Positions 56,790 through 64,000 of a stretch of DNA of 64,000 nt are shown one piece after another. Under the pieces are notes generated by a model. The model was given only the letters and a program-made list of their open reading frames with translations, had not been told where the DNA came from and did no database searches. The translations under genes were made by a program, and so were the position numbers. The stretch is from Selenomonas dianae (GTDB taxonomy: Bacteria > Bacillota > Negativicutes > Selenomonadales > Selenomonadaceae): NCBI RefSeq assembly GCF_030644225.1, contig NZ_CP128650.1, forward strand, positions 1,188,001 to 1,252,000. Direction: 5' to 3'. Position 1 is the first letter of the stretch. Each line of letters begins with the position of its first letter.

Positions 56790-57095
56790 TTACCGCCTTT
56801 CTTCCTCATGCTCCTGCACAGCCTTCTGATACAGGACATTGAGGAGTGATCCCGTCTCCCCGACTTCTGCGCGTGCCGCATCGAGGTTTTCCGGGGAAAC
56901 AAAAAGCGGAGCATGGATCGGATCGTCTTTGAACGCCTCCGGAATCCCGTCCGCAAATACCTTATACGTTGAAAGATCTCTGCTTCGATTGCTCGGGCCG
57001 ATGTAGATCATCGGCTGTGCGGCTACTTCGACAGGAATTTCTTTCTCCTTCTTTTTGGGTGGAGTTTTCTGCTCCGCCGTCTCTGTCTCTTCCAT
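56790..57095 (-). CDS. Hypothetical tail-region protein, 101 residues
   Basis: The protein has a charged N-terminus (ETETAEQKTPPKKKEKEIP) followed by MIYIGPSNRSRDLSTYKVFADG and an acidic helix at the end. It resembles small proteins that precede the sheath gene in similar prophages, with unknown role. The ATG at 57,095 has GGAG five bases before; a GTG five codons earlier is the alternative. Confidence 0.72.
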   Translation of the reverse strand: MEETETAEQKTPPKKKEKEIPVEVAAQPMIYIGPSNRSRDLSTYKVFADGIPEAFKDDPIHAPLFVSPENLDAARAEVGETGSLLNVLYQKAVQEHEEERR

Positions 57096-57106
57096 GGTTT
57101 CTCCTC

Positions 57107-57565
57107 TCACATCCTGCCGAGAATGTCGTTCCGCGTGTTTTTGACAACAGGCAGGATTACGTCAAAATCAATGCGCCCCCAGTATTTCGGATAGGGCTGT
57201 TCGTCTGGAATGCTTGTTTCGAGTTCCCCGTCCGCAATCTGCCAACGGTTCTTGATCGGGTTTTTAGAGAGCAGCGAGAAGCGCAGAAACTCCAAAACGT
57301 GATAGAGGCTTTCTGCGCCGCACTTCTCCGTCTCGGGACATACAGCGACATAGACCACCATATTTGCAAGGCGTTCTTTCTTCTCGTCCTTCACCTTATG
57401 AGGGCGAATGACAATGTGTGGGCATTGCTCCTTTTTCATCGTCCTCACATCGGCAATCGGCAAAAAGCCCGCATGGGCTTCTCCTGTGCCTGACTTTTCG
57501 TCATATCTTTTGATTTCCTCACCCAGAAAATCCGCGATCTCCTCCGCGCATCGCCACGGCGTCAT
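57107..57565 (-). CDS. Putative tail completion/terminator protein
   Basis: The 152-residue protein sits between gpZ-like and sheath genes. It has ECPHIVIRP-like EQCPHIVIRPHKVKDEKK, a beta strand MVVYVAVCPETE and a helix AESLYHVLEFLRFSL. The position and the beta-alpha pattern fit a tail terminator of the Gp37/gpU class. Identity is by location more than sequence. Confidence 0.6.
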   Translation of the reverse strand: MTPWRCAEEIADFLGEEIKRYDEKSGTGEAHAGFLPIADVRTMKKEQCPHIVIRPHKVKDEKKERLANMVVYVAVCPETEKCGAESLYHVLEFLRFSLLSKNPIKNRWQIADGELETSIPDEQPYPKYWGRIDFDVILPVVKNTRNDILGRM

Positions 57566-58092
57566 ATTTCGCCCCCTATTCTGTGTTCTACTTCGTGGAT
57601 GATGCGTTTTTCATACATCTCCGCACCAGCCTCCATCGACGCCTCAAGCACGCTGTTCTCCCAAAACATTTGCGGGACGGACGGACCATAGATGCCCTTG
57701 AGCGGATAGCGTTCCGCCCCCTCGCGCATAAGGAACGACCCATCCTGCGTAAATGATCGTGGAATGATACTGCCGCTCCCCTTCTTGATGGAAGCGAAAA
57801 TTCCCGTTTTGCGCACTGCCGTCCCGCGAAAGTTCTGCACTGGCTCTACGCCGCCTTTAATGCGAATGATTGTTTCAAGTGGACGCTCAGCCTTGACGAT
57901 CATGTGTGCTTTTGCAACACTCGCCTTGATCGTGTAGACTTCGCGAAGTTTCTTTCCACCAACGACAGCTGCATGATTTGCTGCGCGTTTTCCCGCCGCT
58001 CCGACGGCCCGATAAAGCTCCCTGCCAGAGAGTGCAGATAATGCACGTTTGATTTTTTCTGTCCCATCTTTGGATACATCAATCTTTACCAT
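57562..58092 (-). CDS. Minor tail protein Z-like
   Basis: The 176-residue protein resembles lambda gpZ/prophage minor tail protein Z: basic N-terminal helix (ELYRAVGAAGKRAANHAAVVG), GTAVRKTGIFASIKKGSG and an acidic C-terminal helix. GpZ helps connect the tail to the head. It overlaps the next gene by 4 bases. Confidence 0.75.
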   Translation of the reverse strand: MVKIDVSKDGTEKIKRALSALSGRELYRAVGAAGKRAANHAAVVGGKKLREVYTIKASVAKAHMIVKAERPLETIIRIKGGVEPVQNFRGTAVRKTGIFASIKKGSGSIIPRSFTQDGSFLMREGAERYPLKGIYGPSVPQMFWENSVLEASMEAGAEMYEKRIIHEVEHRIGGEI

Positions 58093-58106
58093 TTGTCCGC
58101 TCCCTC

Positions 58107-58439
58107 TCAGCTGCAGTGTCCATGAAGCACAATAGAGAGCAGCCCCGCCTCATTCGTGCACGAATCCACGAGCATGATTTTCCCGTCAAGATCGAACTGC
58201 ATTCCCTCAACGGGGATCTCCGGAAGCAGACGTGCCTCAACGTGTACGGTCACACTTGCACCGTGGATTCCCTCGTATACGTCATACGTCGCGCCGCGCA
58301 GGTATTTCTCCTCGGTGCGCGATTTTTCTACAACGCACAGGCAAACCGACCCATTTAGATCGTGTTCCTCTGCGAACTCTGCGGGATTCAGGAACACGCG
58401 CGTGAGGTCGGCGGCGACTTGATCTTTGAATCCCATCAT
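58107..58439 (-). CDS. Putative head-tail connector protein, 110 residues
   Basis: The protein starts GFKDQVAADLTRVFLNPAEFAEEHDLNG, as do many head-tail joining (gpFII-like) proteins, and ends in beta strands (IMLVDSCTNEAGLLSIVLHG). It lies between the decoration protein and gpZ genes, and overlaps the former by 4 bases. Confidence 0.68.
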   Translation of the reverse strand: MMGFKDQVAADLTRVFLNPAEFAEEHDLNGSVCLCVVEKSRTEEKYLRGATYDVYEGIHGASVTVHVEARLLPEIPVEGMQFDLDGKIMLVDSCTNEAGLLSIVLHGHCS

Positions 58440-58771
58440 CCGATGCGGACAAGTGCCACCGTGTCCGCCTGCTCTTTCGGCGCAATCGCATAGCCCGCGC
58501 GCACCGTGTCCGTACTCGCAGCAGCGACAATGGCGTTGTCACTCTTGTCCCAGTAGACCTCTGCACCGACCTCGATCTTGCCCGTCATCGCAGGGAGACG
58601 GAACGCGCCTACGAGCGTCACGCTCCCCGTCTCGCCTTTCGGGATCTCCGAGAGTGCGACGCCGATCCGCGCCGCAAGCGGGACGACCTCCATATAGGCC
58701 AGTTTCTTTGTCGGCGTGTAGTCGATGTTATCCCCTCGCTGCACATACGTTGCTTTTACTGCTTCTGCCAT
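58436..58771 (-). CDS. DUF2190 family capsid decoration/stabilisation protein
   Basis: The 111-residue protein has the DUF2190 pattern: YVQRGDNIDYTPTKKLAYMEVV, GVALSEIPKGETGSVTLVG and KIEVGAEVYWDKSDNAIVAA. Such proteins follow the capsid gene and are thought to stabilise the shell like lambda gpD. It starts 14 bases after the capsid gene. Confidence 0.88.
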   Translation of the reverse strand: MAEAVKATYVQRGDNIDYTPTKKLAYMEVVPLAARIGVALSEIPKGETGSVTLVGAFRLPAMTGKIEVGAEVYWDKSDNAIVAAASTDTVRAGYAIAPKEQADTVALVRIG

Positions 58772-58785
58772 GACTTAATTCCTCC

Positions 58786-60669
58786 TTACTTGCCTGTGCT
58801 CTTTGCAATGCCGCGATAGTCGAGCAGATTCACGCCCACATCCATGTAGATACGCCACTTGATGCCGAGCGTGTCGAACTGTTCCGCGCGCTCCATCGTC
58901 GGCGTGAGGTTGCCGTTGAGGCTTGTGACCTCAATCGACGGCGCAACGCCCGCCGCTGCCGCGAGATAGAAAGCCTTTGCATCCTCAAGCTCCGGCTCCG
59001 AGATGACCGTCATCTTGTTCGCGAACGGGTTCGGTGTTGCGTTCGCCTTCGTCGGGTCAACCACCGAGCTGATGAGCTGCGCCGCCTGTACCTCGAGTTC
59101 GACGGGACAGATGAGAAATGCGGGCTGGATGTTGAGGTACTCAAGCCCTGCGATGTTCTTCTGCCTTGCCATCGCCGCCTTCATCTTGGCAAGCCCATCG
59201 ATGGAGATGTCCACTGCATGGAGTGTGTTGTGGTTGTTGCTGAAGAGCGGATCCCCCTCAATCGTCGGATTCGCCTTGAGCAGCTTGTAGACCATCTTGT
59301 TGATCATGCGCCGTACCGACGCTCCGTAGATTGCGGGGATCTGCTGCAGTGCGCCCATATCGTCGTTGATGATCGCCTGACGCGTGATGGAGAACATGCG
59401 CCCGTAGGTCGCGATGCTCGTCTTCGTCATGCTCTCGGATACGCCGCTCGCCTTGAACTCGCCGCTCTCATTCAGCTTTTCGAGCGTATCCGCCTCGCTC
59501 AGGCGATAGCGCGGCGCATCCTTGAAGTCCGAATTGCTTCCATGCGCCGTCCAGAGCTGATACGTCGTCGGTGCGGTCTGATAAGCCTGTGCCATGCTCT
59601 TATGCGCGACATTCGAGAGGATGCCGGAGAATGCACCCGTGCCTGTCAGAGCCTCGCGGACAATCGTTTCATCGTCCATCGTGCGCGTATTCTTCCCCAG
59701 TTCGCGCTCCACGCACTCAGCAGCAAGGCGAATCATGCGCTTCCCGCGATACTCATCCGCTCCCGCCGCCTTGTTCTCGACCGTAAGTCCTGCACGCATA
59801 GCAAGCCCGTCCGTCGCCGCTGCGCGGAACTTGTCCATCTCATCAACCTGCACCGTCACCGTCTGAGCCTTGCGCTCCTGTGCCAGGTTGTCGAGGATCG
59901 CCGCACGGACAGCCTCGACGCTCATACCGTCATTGATGTATGGCGCATCGTCCACGCCAAACTGACGGCACATTGTCCCGATCTCGCGCACACGGGCGCG
60001 CTCCTCGGCGATTGCCGTCTGACGCGCCGCCTCCGTATCCGGCTGCACGCCCGTATCCGGCGTTGCCGTCACGGGATCCTGTGCCTTGATGCCATTATCC
60101 TTGTTCTGTTTGTCCATCGCTGCCTCTCCATTCTCTGAATAACTACGTCCAACTCCTACGGTCGCATCAGCGGGTACGGACACAATCGAAAGCTCGTACG
60201 GTGTCCACCGCGTCGCAACCTCACACGGTCCCGTAAATCGTCCGTTCGTGCTTGTCGCTCCCGCCTTGACCTCCTCCCACACGTCGACCGCGTAGCCGAC
60301 CGAGACACCCTTCAGCGTTCCCGCGCGCACCTTCTGATAGACGCGCTCGCTCTCCTCGTCCTCGTCGAACTGAATCACCGCGCGCAGCTTACGCGCGGCC
60401 TCATCCAATCGGACAGAGAGGACATGACCAATCACGCGGTCACGGTCATGGTTGAAGAGCACCACACCAATCTCCTGCAGCCGCGTGAGGTCAACCGCCC
60501 CTGCATCATGCGAGAGGATTTCATCGCCGAACCATCGGCGGCACGGCTCTTCACTCGAAAGCGAGAGTTCTACTTGTCGTGTGTCCCCGTCCGCCTCATC
60601 CGTGCGACAGAGAATCGCACCCGCGTACGCTGTGCGCCGCTGCGGCTCATTCTTGTTCCTTACCGCCAT
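58786..60669 (-). CDS. Fused prohead protease and major capsid protein
   Basis: The 627-residue protein joins two normally separate functions. About residues 1-190 resemble the prohead protease (VVLFNHDRDRVIGHVL with the catalytic His, LKGVSVGYAV with the catalytic Ser, ELSIVSVPADATVGV). After a charged linker, about 330-627 resemble a major capsid protein (MTKTSIATYGRMFSITRQAIINDD, DPLFSNNHNTLHA, GIKWRIYMDVGVNLLDYRG). Self-cleavage would release the capsid protein. The ATG at 60,669 follows AAGGAGG and overlaps the portal gene end. Confidence 0.9.
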   Translation of the reverse strand: MAVRNKNEPQRRTAYAGAILCRTDEADGDTRQVELSLSSEEPCRRWFGDEILSHDAGAVDLTRLQEIGVVLFNHDRDRVIGHVLSVRLDEAARKLRAVIQFDEDEESERVYQKVRAGTLKGVSVGYAVDVWEEVKAGATSTNGRFTGPCEVATRWTPYELSIVSVPADATVGVGRSYSENGEAAMDKQNKDNGIKAQDPVTATPDTGVQPDTEAARQTAIAEERARVREIGTMCRQFGVDDAPYINDGMSVEAVRAAILDNLAQERKAQTVTVQVDEMDKFRAAATDGLAMRAGLTVENKAAGADEYRGKRMIRLAAECVERELGKNTRTMDDETIVREALTGTGAFSGILSNVAHKSMAQAYQTAPTTYQLWTAHGSNSDFKDAPRYRLSEADTLEKLNESGEFKASGVSESMTKTSIATYGRMFSITRQAIINDDMGALQQIPAIYGASVRRMINKMVYKLLKANPTIEGDPLFSNNHNTLHAVDISIDGLAKMKAAMARQKNIAGLEYLNIQPAFLICPVELEVQAAQLISSVVDPTKANATPNPFANKMTVISEPELEDAKAFYLAAAAGVAPSIEVTSLNGNLTPTMERAEQFDTLGIKWRIYMDVGVNLLDYRGIAKSTGK

Positions 60670-62167
60670 CTGCATCCTCCTTGTCATCATCTGCGTTATT
60701 GACATGATTGCTCTGCGCCGCCTGCACCGTGATCGGCGTATGCACCGAGAGTTTCAGCCCCATCGCCTCAGCGGTCTCCTTCTCAAGTGCCATCTGCTCA
60801 AGCTGCTCCCGCCAGTCGTAGCCGCGTTCGGCGCACCACTGCGCGAGCGTCTTGCCGCCATTCTGGATCGCGGCGATATCCGCCTGCACTTCCTTTTGCG
60901 GGTCAATCCACGCCCAGCCGGGCGTAACCCACTCGACCGTCTGATATGTCGCCCTGTGCTCGAAATAGTCGGGGATATCAAGACTGCCCGCCATCACGCA
61001 GAGATCCATCCACTCACGGTAAATCGGTGCACACAGGTGCGCCGCCATGAATTCCTGCATCGGCTCAAAGGTCTTGCGATCCTCAAGCATCCCCTGTCGC
61101 GCACTTGAAAAGCTCGACGTATTGAAGTCGCGGCTCATCAGCTCATAGGAAAGTCCAAGTCCCGCGCCCGCAAGCCGCTCCTGTATGGCGACATAATCCC
61201 GCGCATTGGCAAGTCCGCGCGACGGATTCGCCGTCTTAATGCTCTCCCCAGGTGCGAGATACTGCACCATACCGGGACGAATCGCTTTCAGTTTCTTCCC
61301 CTCAGGGTCTTTCGTATTCAGTCCCATGCGCCCTACCGTACCCGGTGCGCCTGTCTCCGTTGTGATAAAGACCGAAAAGCATGCCGCGATCCGCGCAGTG
61401 AGTGTTTCAGCGTCCAAATAATCCTGCGTATCTTTGAGTCGCTTGATGATGGGGGCAAGGTCTGAGATGCCGCGTATCTGGTCGGGTTGACTGCGCGTCC
61501 AGAGGTGGATGATCTGCTCGGCGGGCACGCGGTCGGGGTTGTACTCTACATAGCCGTCCGCGCTCTTGCGGTCAATCCAATATGCGAGCGGACGCAGATG
61601 TGCGTTCAGCTCGATGCCCGAGCGGATGATGTTGTTCGTCTTCGGCGCGTACATGAGGAAACTGCTCAGCAGATCGGACTTGATGACCTGCAATTTCAGC
61701 GGATGCCGCCCCTTGCGCGTGACCACCTTCTTGATGAGGATTTCCCCGTCGACGATCTTGCGCCTGAGGAGCATCGCCTGTAGCTCTGCGAAATTCTGCT
61801 GACCTGTGATGTCGCAGTTCTCCGCCGCCGTCCAGTCCCGCCATAGAGCCTCGATGCGCCTGTTCAGCTCCTCGCTGCCCGTGCGCGCCTGAGGCTTGAT
61901 ACCCGTGCCGACGACGTTGCGCACGATACCGCCGACAGCTGCGCCCGCGATGTCACTGTTGCGCTCGAGATACCGCGCCCGCGCCTTGATGAGGTCGCGC
62001 TGCGGCTTGTCGGCGTTCTCCGTGTCCTCGTTGATCGGCACCCATCCATCGTTAAAGCGCGTCACCTCCCCCGCCTCGTAGGCGCGCAGACTCTCTGCAT
62101 AAAATGCTCGGCTGCACGCCCACTCAGGCGAAATCGCCGCAATTGCCTTTTCGAGCAGCGGTATCAT
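60647..62167 (-). CDS. Portal protein, lambda gpB family
   Basis: The portal is the dodecameric vertex for DNA entry. The 506-residue protein has DLIKARARYLERNSDIAGAAV, NVVGTGIKPQAR, PAEQIIHLWTRSQPDQIRGIS and SFSSARQGMLEDRKTFEPMQ, the lambda-type portal signatures. It overlaps the gpW-like gene by 4 bases. Confidence 0.94.
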   Translation of the reverse strand: MIPLLEKAIAAISPEWACSRAFYAESLRAYEAGEVTRFNDGWVPINEDTENADKPQRDLIKARARYLERNSDIAGAAVGGIVRNVVGTGIKPQARTGSEELNRRIEALWRDWTAAENCDITGQQNFAELQAMLLRRKIVDGEILIKKVVTRKGRHPLKLQVIKSDLLSSFLMYAPKTNNIIRSGIELNAHLRPLAYWIDRKSADGYVEYNPDRVPAEQIIHLWTRSQPDQIRGISDLAPIIKRLKDTQDYLDAETLTARIAACFSVFITTETGAPGTVGRMGLNTKDPEGKKLKAIRPGMVQYLAPGESIKTANPSRGLANARDYVAIQERLAGAGLGLSYELMSRDFNTSSFSSARQGMLEDRKTFEPMQEFMAAHLCAPIYREWMDLCVMAGSLDIPDYFEHRATYQTVEWVTPGWAWIDPQKEVQADIAAIQNGGKTLAQWCAERGYDWREQLEQMALEKETAEAMGLKLSVHTPITVQAAQSNHVNNADDDKEDADGGKEQE

Positions 62168-62367
62168 ATCCGCCCCATTTGGGCAAAGTACAGATCCCCG
62201 CCATCACGGCGCGCAATCTCAGCTTTCAGCGTGCTTTCCCGTGCGTAGAGCGTCGCTAGATTCGCCTTTGTGAGCCGCCTGTTCGCGATCTGGTATTCCT
62301 GCGCCCCTTCCTCAATCGCTCTGATTGCCTCCTGTACCCGCGCAAGTTGTGTTTCCAGTGTCTCCAA
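62164..62367 (-). CDS. Head-tail joining protein, gpW-like
   Basis: The 67-residue protein is mainly two helices (TQLARVQEAIRAIEEGAQE and LATLYARESTLKAEIARRDG), as in lambda gpW. It lies between terminase and portal genes like lambda W. The start is TTG behind AAGGAGGTGA. Confidence 0.8.
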   Translation of the reverse strand: METLETQLARVQEAIRAIEEGAQEYQIANRRLTKANLATLYARESTLKAEIARRDGGDLYFAQMGRI

Positions 62368-62388
62368 ATGGTCTCACCTCCTTTCATG

Positions 62389-64000
62389 TCAAAACCAATT
62401 CTTCCCCGCGCCGATCCAGTTGCTTTCTTCATTCTCCTGCTCCTGTGCGCGTGTTTCCTGCTCCTGCTCCATAAGATACCGCACGCCGATGATCTCGGCG
62501 GCGAGTGTGTTGTTTGTCTCGCAGTCGAGCAGGTGGTTCGCCGCGTGGGAGCTGATTTTTTCCCAGACAACGGAGACGCGCCCCTTCTTGTCGCGCTGCT
62601 CTACTCTCTGCTCGGCGCAAATCTGATCGGCGTATTCGCGCTCAATGTCACGGTAGACGTTCCAGCTGCCATGCGCACCTGCGTCAATCGTCATGCGCGA
62701 GGCGATGAAGTTCTTCATCTGGTTGGGGTCCATCGTGTAGAGACGCAAGCCAAAACCCGCCGCGCGCTTATCGAGGATGGTGACGTTATACCGCGATTTC
62801 AACGGCACGCTTGCGCCTTTCGTCGGAATAAGCACATCCATATGACGCGCACAGAAGCTATACACCTCGTCCGTGTTATACCCGGAGTCGATGCACGCAA
62901 GGTTGACGTTGCGTACAACGCCGTTCACATCGGCATAGTTCCGATTGATGACCGTCTCAAGGTCAGCCCACGTCTCCACGCGCCCCCAGTCAACAAGCCA
63001 CGAGGTCAGATGTGCGCCCCATGCACGCACGGCAAAGTAGAAATGATCGAGCTGCACGTCGATCCCGCAGGTGAGCAGCTGCGCCTCCTCGGGCATTTGC
63101 CCGCGCTCGTATGGCAGTGCCTTCTCCATGACCACATCGGATTTCATCTTGCTGCTCTTGTCCTCCCACGGCTCAGCAAGCCACGAGTTGATGAAGTTCA
63201 TGAGCAGCGCGGGTTCATCCTTGCTGGATATGAATTTCGCCGCAACGTCCCCGAAGGTCAGCCACGGCGAATAGAGAGAGTTCAGATGATAGGCGACCTT
63301 GTGCGCGCGCCCCTTGACCTTTACCTCGCCGCGCCATTCTCCCATGCGGAGCATAACGGGCTTGTGACGGTCGTCGATGGTCTCATGACAATGTCTGCAT
63401 TCGTAGTACGCCGCCATCCGCGCCTCAGTCTCATCCGCGCCCTCCGCCCATTTGATCTGAGGAAATTCGAGCGTCTGCATCTCCCCGCAATGTGGGCACG
63501 GGACAAAATAGCGGTATTGAATATCTGCCGTCTCCCATCCCTGCCATATATTCCCCGTCTTGAGCGTCGGCGTTGAGACCTTGACGATCTTGCGATTGTA
63601 GAACGTCTTTGTTCGTTCGGCGGCAAGCTCCAACGGCCCCGCCTCCGCGCCCGTCCATTTCGGGAACTTGTCAATCTCATCGAAGAAGATATAGCGCACG
63701 GGACGGCTTGAGAGTTCCGATGGGCTGTTTGCGCCGACGAGAGCGATATACATATTGCCAAGCGAGAGTTCGAGGTCTTTGCTCCCGTGCTCATCGAACT
63801 TTTCCGCAAGTGCAGGTGATAGCTTTATCATCGGCTGCAGACGTTTTTCACTCGTGAACTTTGCCAGCTTTTCCGACGGGTAGACAACGAGCATTGGCGC
63901 GGGGTCTTGTGCGATGGCATAGCCGATCATGTTCTGCTCAGCGGCGGTCTTTCCGAGCTGCGTCCCTGCGCAGAACGTGATTTCGTGAATGAAATCATCG
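62389..64000 (-). CDS. Large terminase subunit, GpA family (partial, runs off the right edge)
   Basis: The packaging motor. The frame continues to the window edge, where it reads FCAGTQLGKTAAEQN, the Walker A region. Downstream are the Walker B YIFFDEIDKFPKW, a zinc-finger-like CPHCGEMQ...YECRHCHE, and the nuclease domain with CGIDVQLDHFYFAV and CIDSGYNTDEVY. This is the lambda gpA type. At least 536 residues are seen; the N-terminus is missing. Confidence 0.94.
   Translation of the reverse strand, partial: DDFIHEITFCAGTQLGKTAAEQNMIGYAIAQDPAPMLVVYPSEKLAKFTSEKRLQPMIKLSPALAEKFDEHGSKDLELSLGNMYIALVGANSPSELSSRPVRYIFFDEIDKFPKWTGAEAGPLELAAERTKTFYNRKIVKVSTPTLKTGNIWQGWETADIQYRYFVPCPHCGEMQTLEFPQIKWAEGADETEARMAAYYECRHCHETIDDRHKPVMLRMGEWRGEVKVKGRAHKVAYHLNSLYSPWLTFGDVAAKFISSKDEPALLMNFINSWLAEPWEDKSSKMKSDVVMEKALPYERGQMPEEAQLLTCGIDVQLDHFYFAVRAWGAHLTSWLVDWGRVETWADLETVINRNYADVNGVVRNVNLACIDSGYNTDEVYSFCARHMDVLIPTKGASVPLKSRYNVTILDKRAAGFGLRLYTMDPNQMKNFIASRMTIDAGAHGSWNVYRDIEREYADQICAEQRVEQRDKKGRVSVVWEKISSHAANHLLDCETNNTLAAEIIGVRYLMEQEQETRAQEQENEESNWIGAGKNWF

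Noticed and set aside
39690-64000. Integrase, repressor or attachment sites
   Set aside because: No recombinase or CI-like repressor frame is present, and no matching direct repeats can be defined with only one prophage end in view.

Overview
The window reads as chromosome of a diderm Firmicute (class Negativicutes), most like Selenomonas or a close relative. This rests on Firmicute-type gene order (rplU-prp-rpmA-obgE-yhbY, nadD-yqeK-LCP-rsfS), an L27 with a Prp-cleavable N-terminus, AddAB rather than RecBCD, and a phage lysis block that ends in a spanin-like membrane protein. The genus is inference. Nearly every gene lies on the minus strand, so transcription runs from high to low coordinates.

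Bases 1-6,470 hold a leftward purine operon, purE-purC-purF-purM-purN-purH-purD. It has a clear sigma-A promoter (6,438-6,466) and a terminator (113-156). Its PurH has only the IMP cyclohydrolase half. Bases 6,470-17,100 hold cheV, an S1-domain CvfB-like regulator, rsfS, an LCP cell-wall ligase, a MITE-like hairpin element, yqeK, nadD, an unannotated 49-residue membrane protein, proA, proB, yhbY, obgE, rpmA, prp, rplU with a probable L21 leader, and a HIT protein. Bases 17,100-33,590 are a DNA-end-processing and repair run, pcrA-ligA-deoC-sbcD-sbcC-addB-addA, with start/stop overlaps. After it come a CBS-domain inorganic pyrophosphatase with its own promoter, a bacterial voltage-gated sodium channel homologue (NaChBac type), trehalose-6-phosphate hydrolase with a relic of the treB transporter beside it, and an ADP-ribosylglycohydrolase.

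From about 39,750 to the right edge lies a prophage read from its late end. The head genes are lambda-like (GpA-type terminase, gpW, lambda-type portal, a fused prohead protease/major capsid protein, DUF2190). The tail is contractile, Mu/P2-like: sheath, tube, a tail assembly chaperone with a predicted -1 frameshift, tape measure, X, D, V, PAAR, U, W, J, I, fibres. Lysis genes follow (holin, amidase, spanin-like protein). Three leftward accessory units then lie beyond the late operon: a MuF-domain gene, a small gene with a strong promoter, and a BRO antirepressor with a 94-residue partner. Integrase, repressor and replication genes are not in the window and would lie to the right.

The most unusual item is a complete rightward transcription unit inserted against the late operon at 53,957-54,262. 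It has a promoter, a ribosome binding site, a 65-residue single-span membrane protein gene and a terminator. It looks like a lysogenic-conversion gene (moron) expressed from the prophage.
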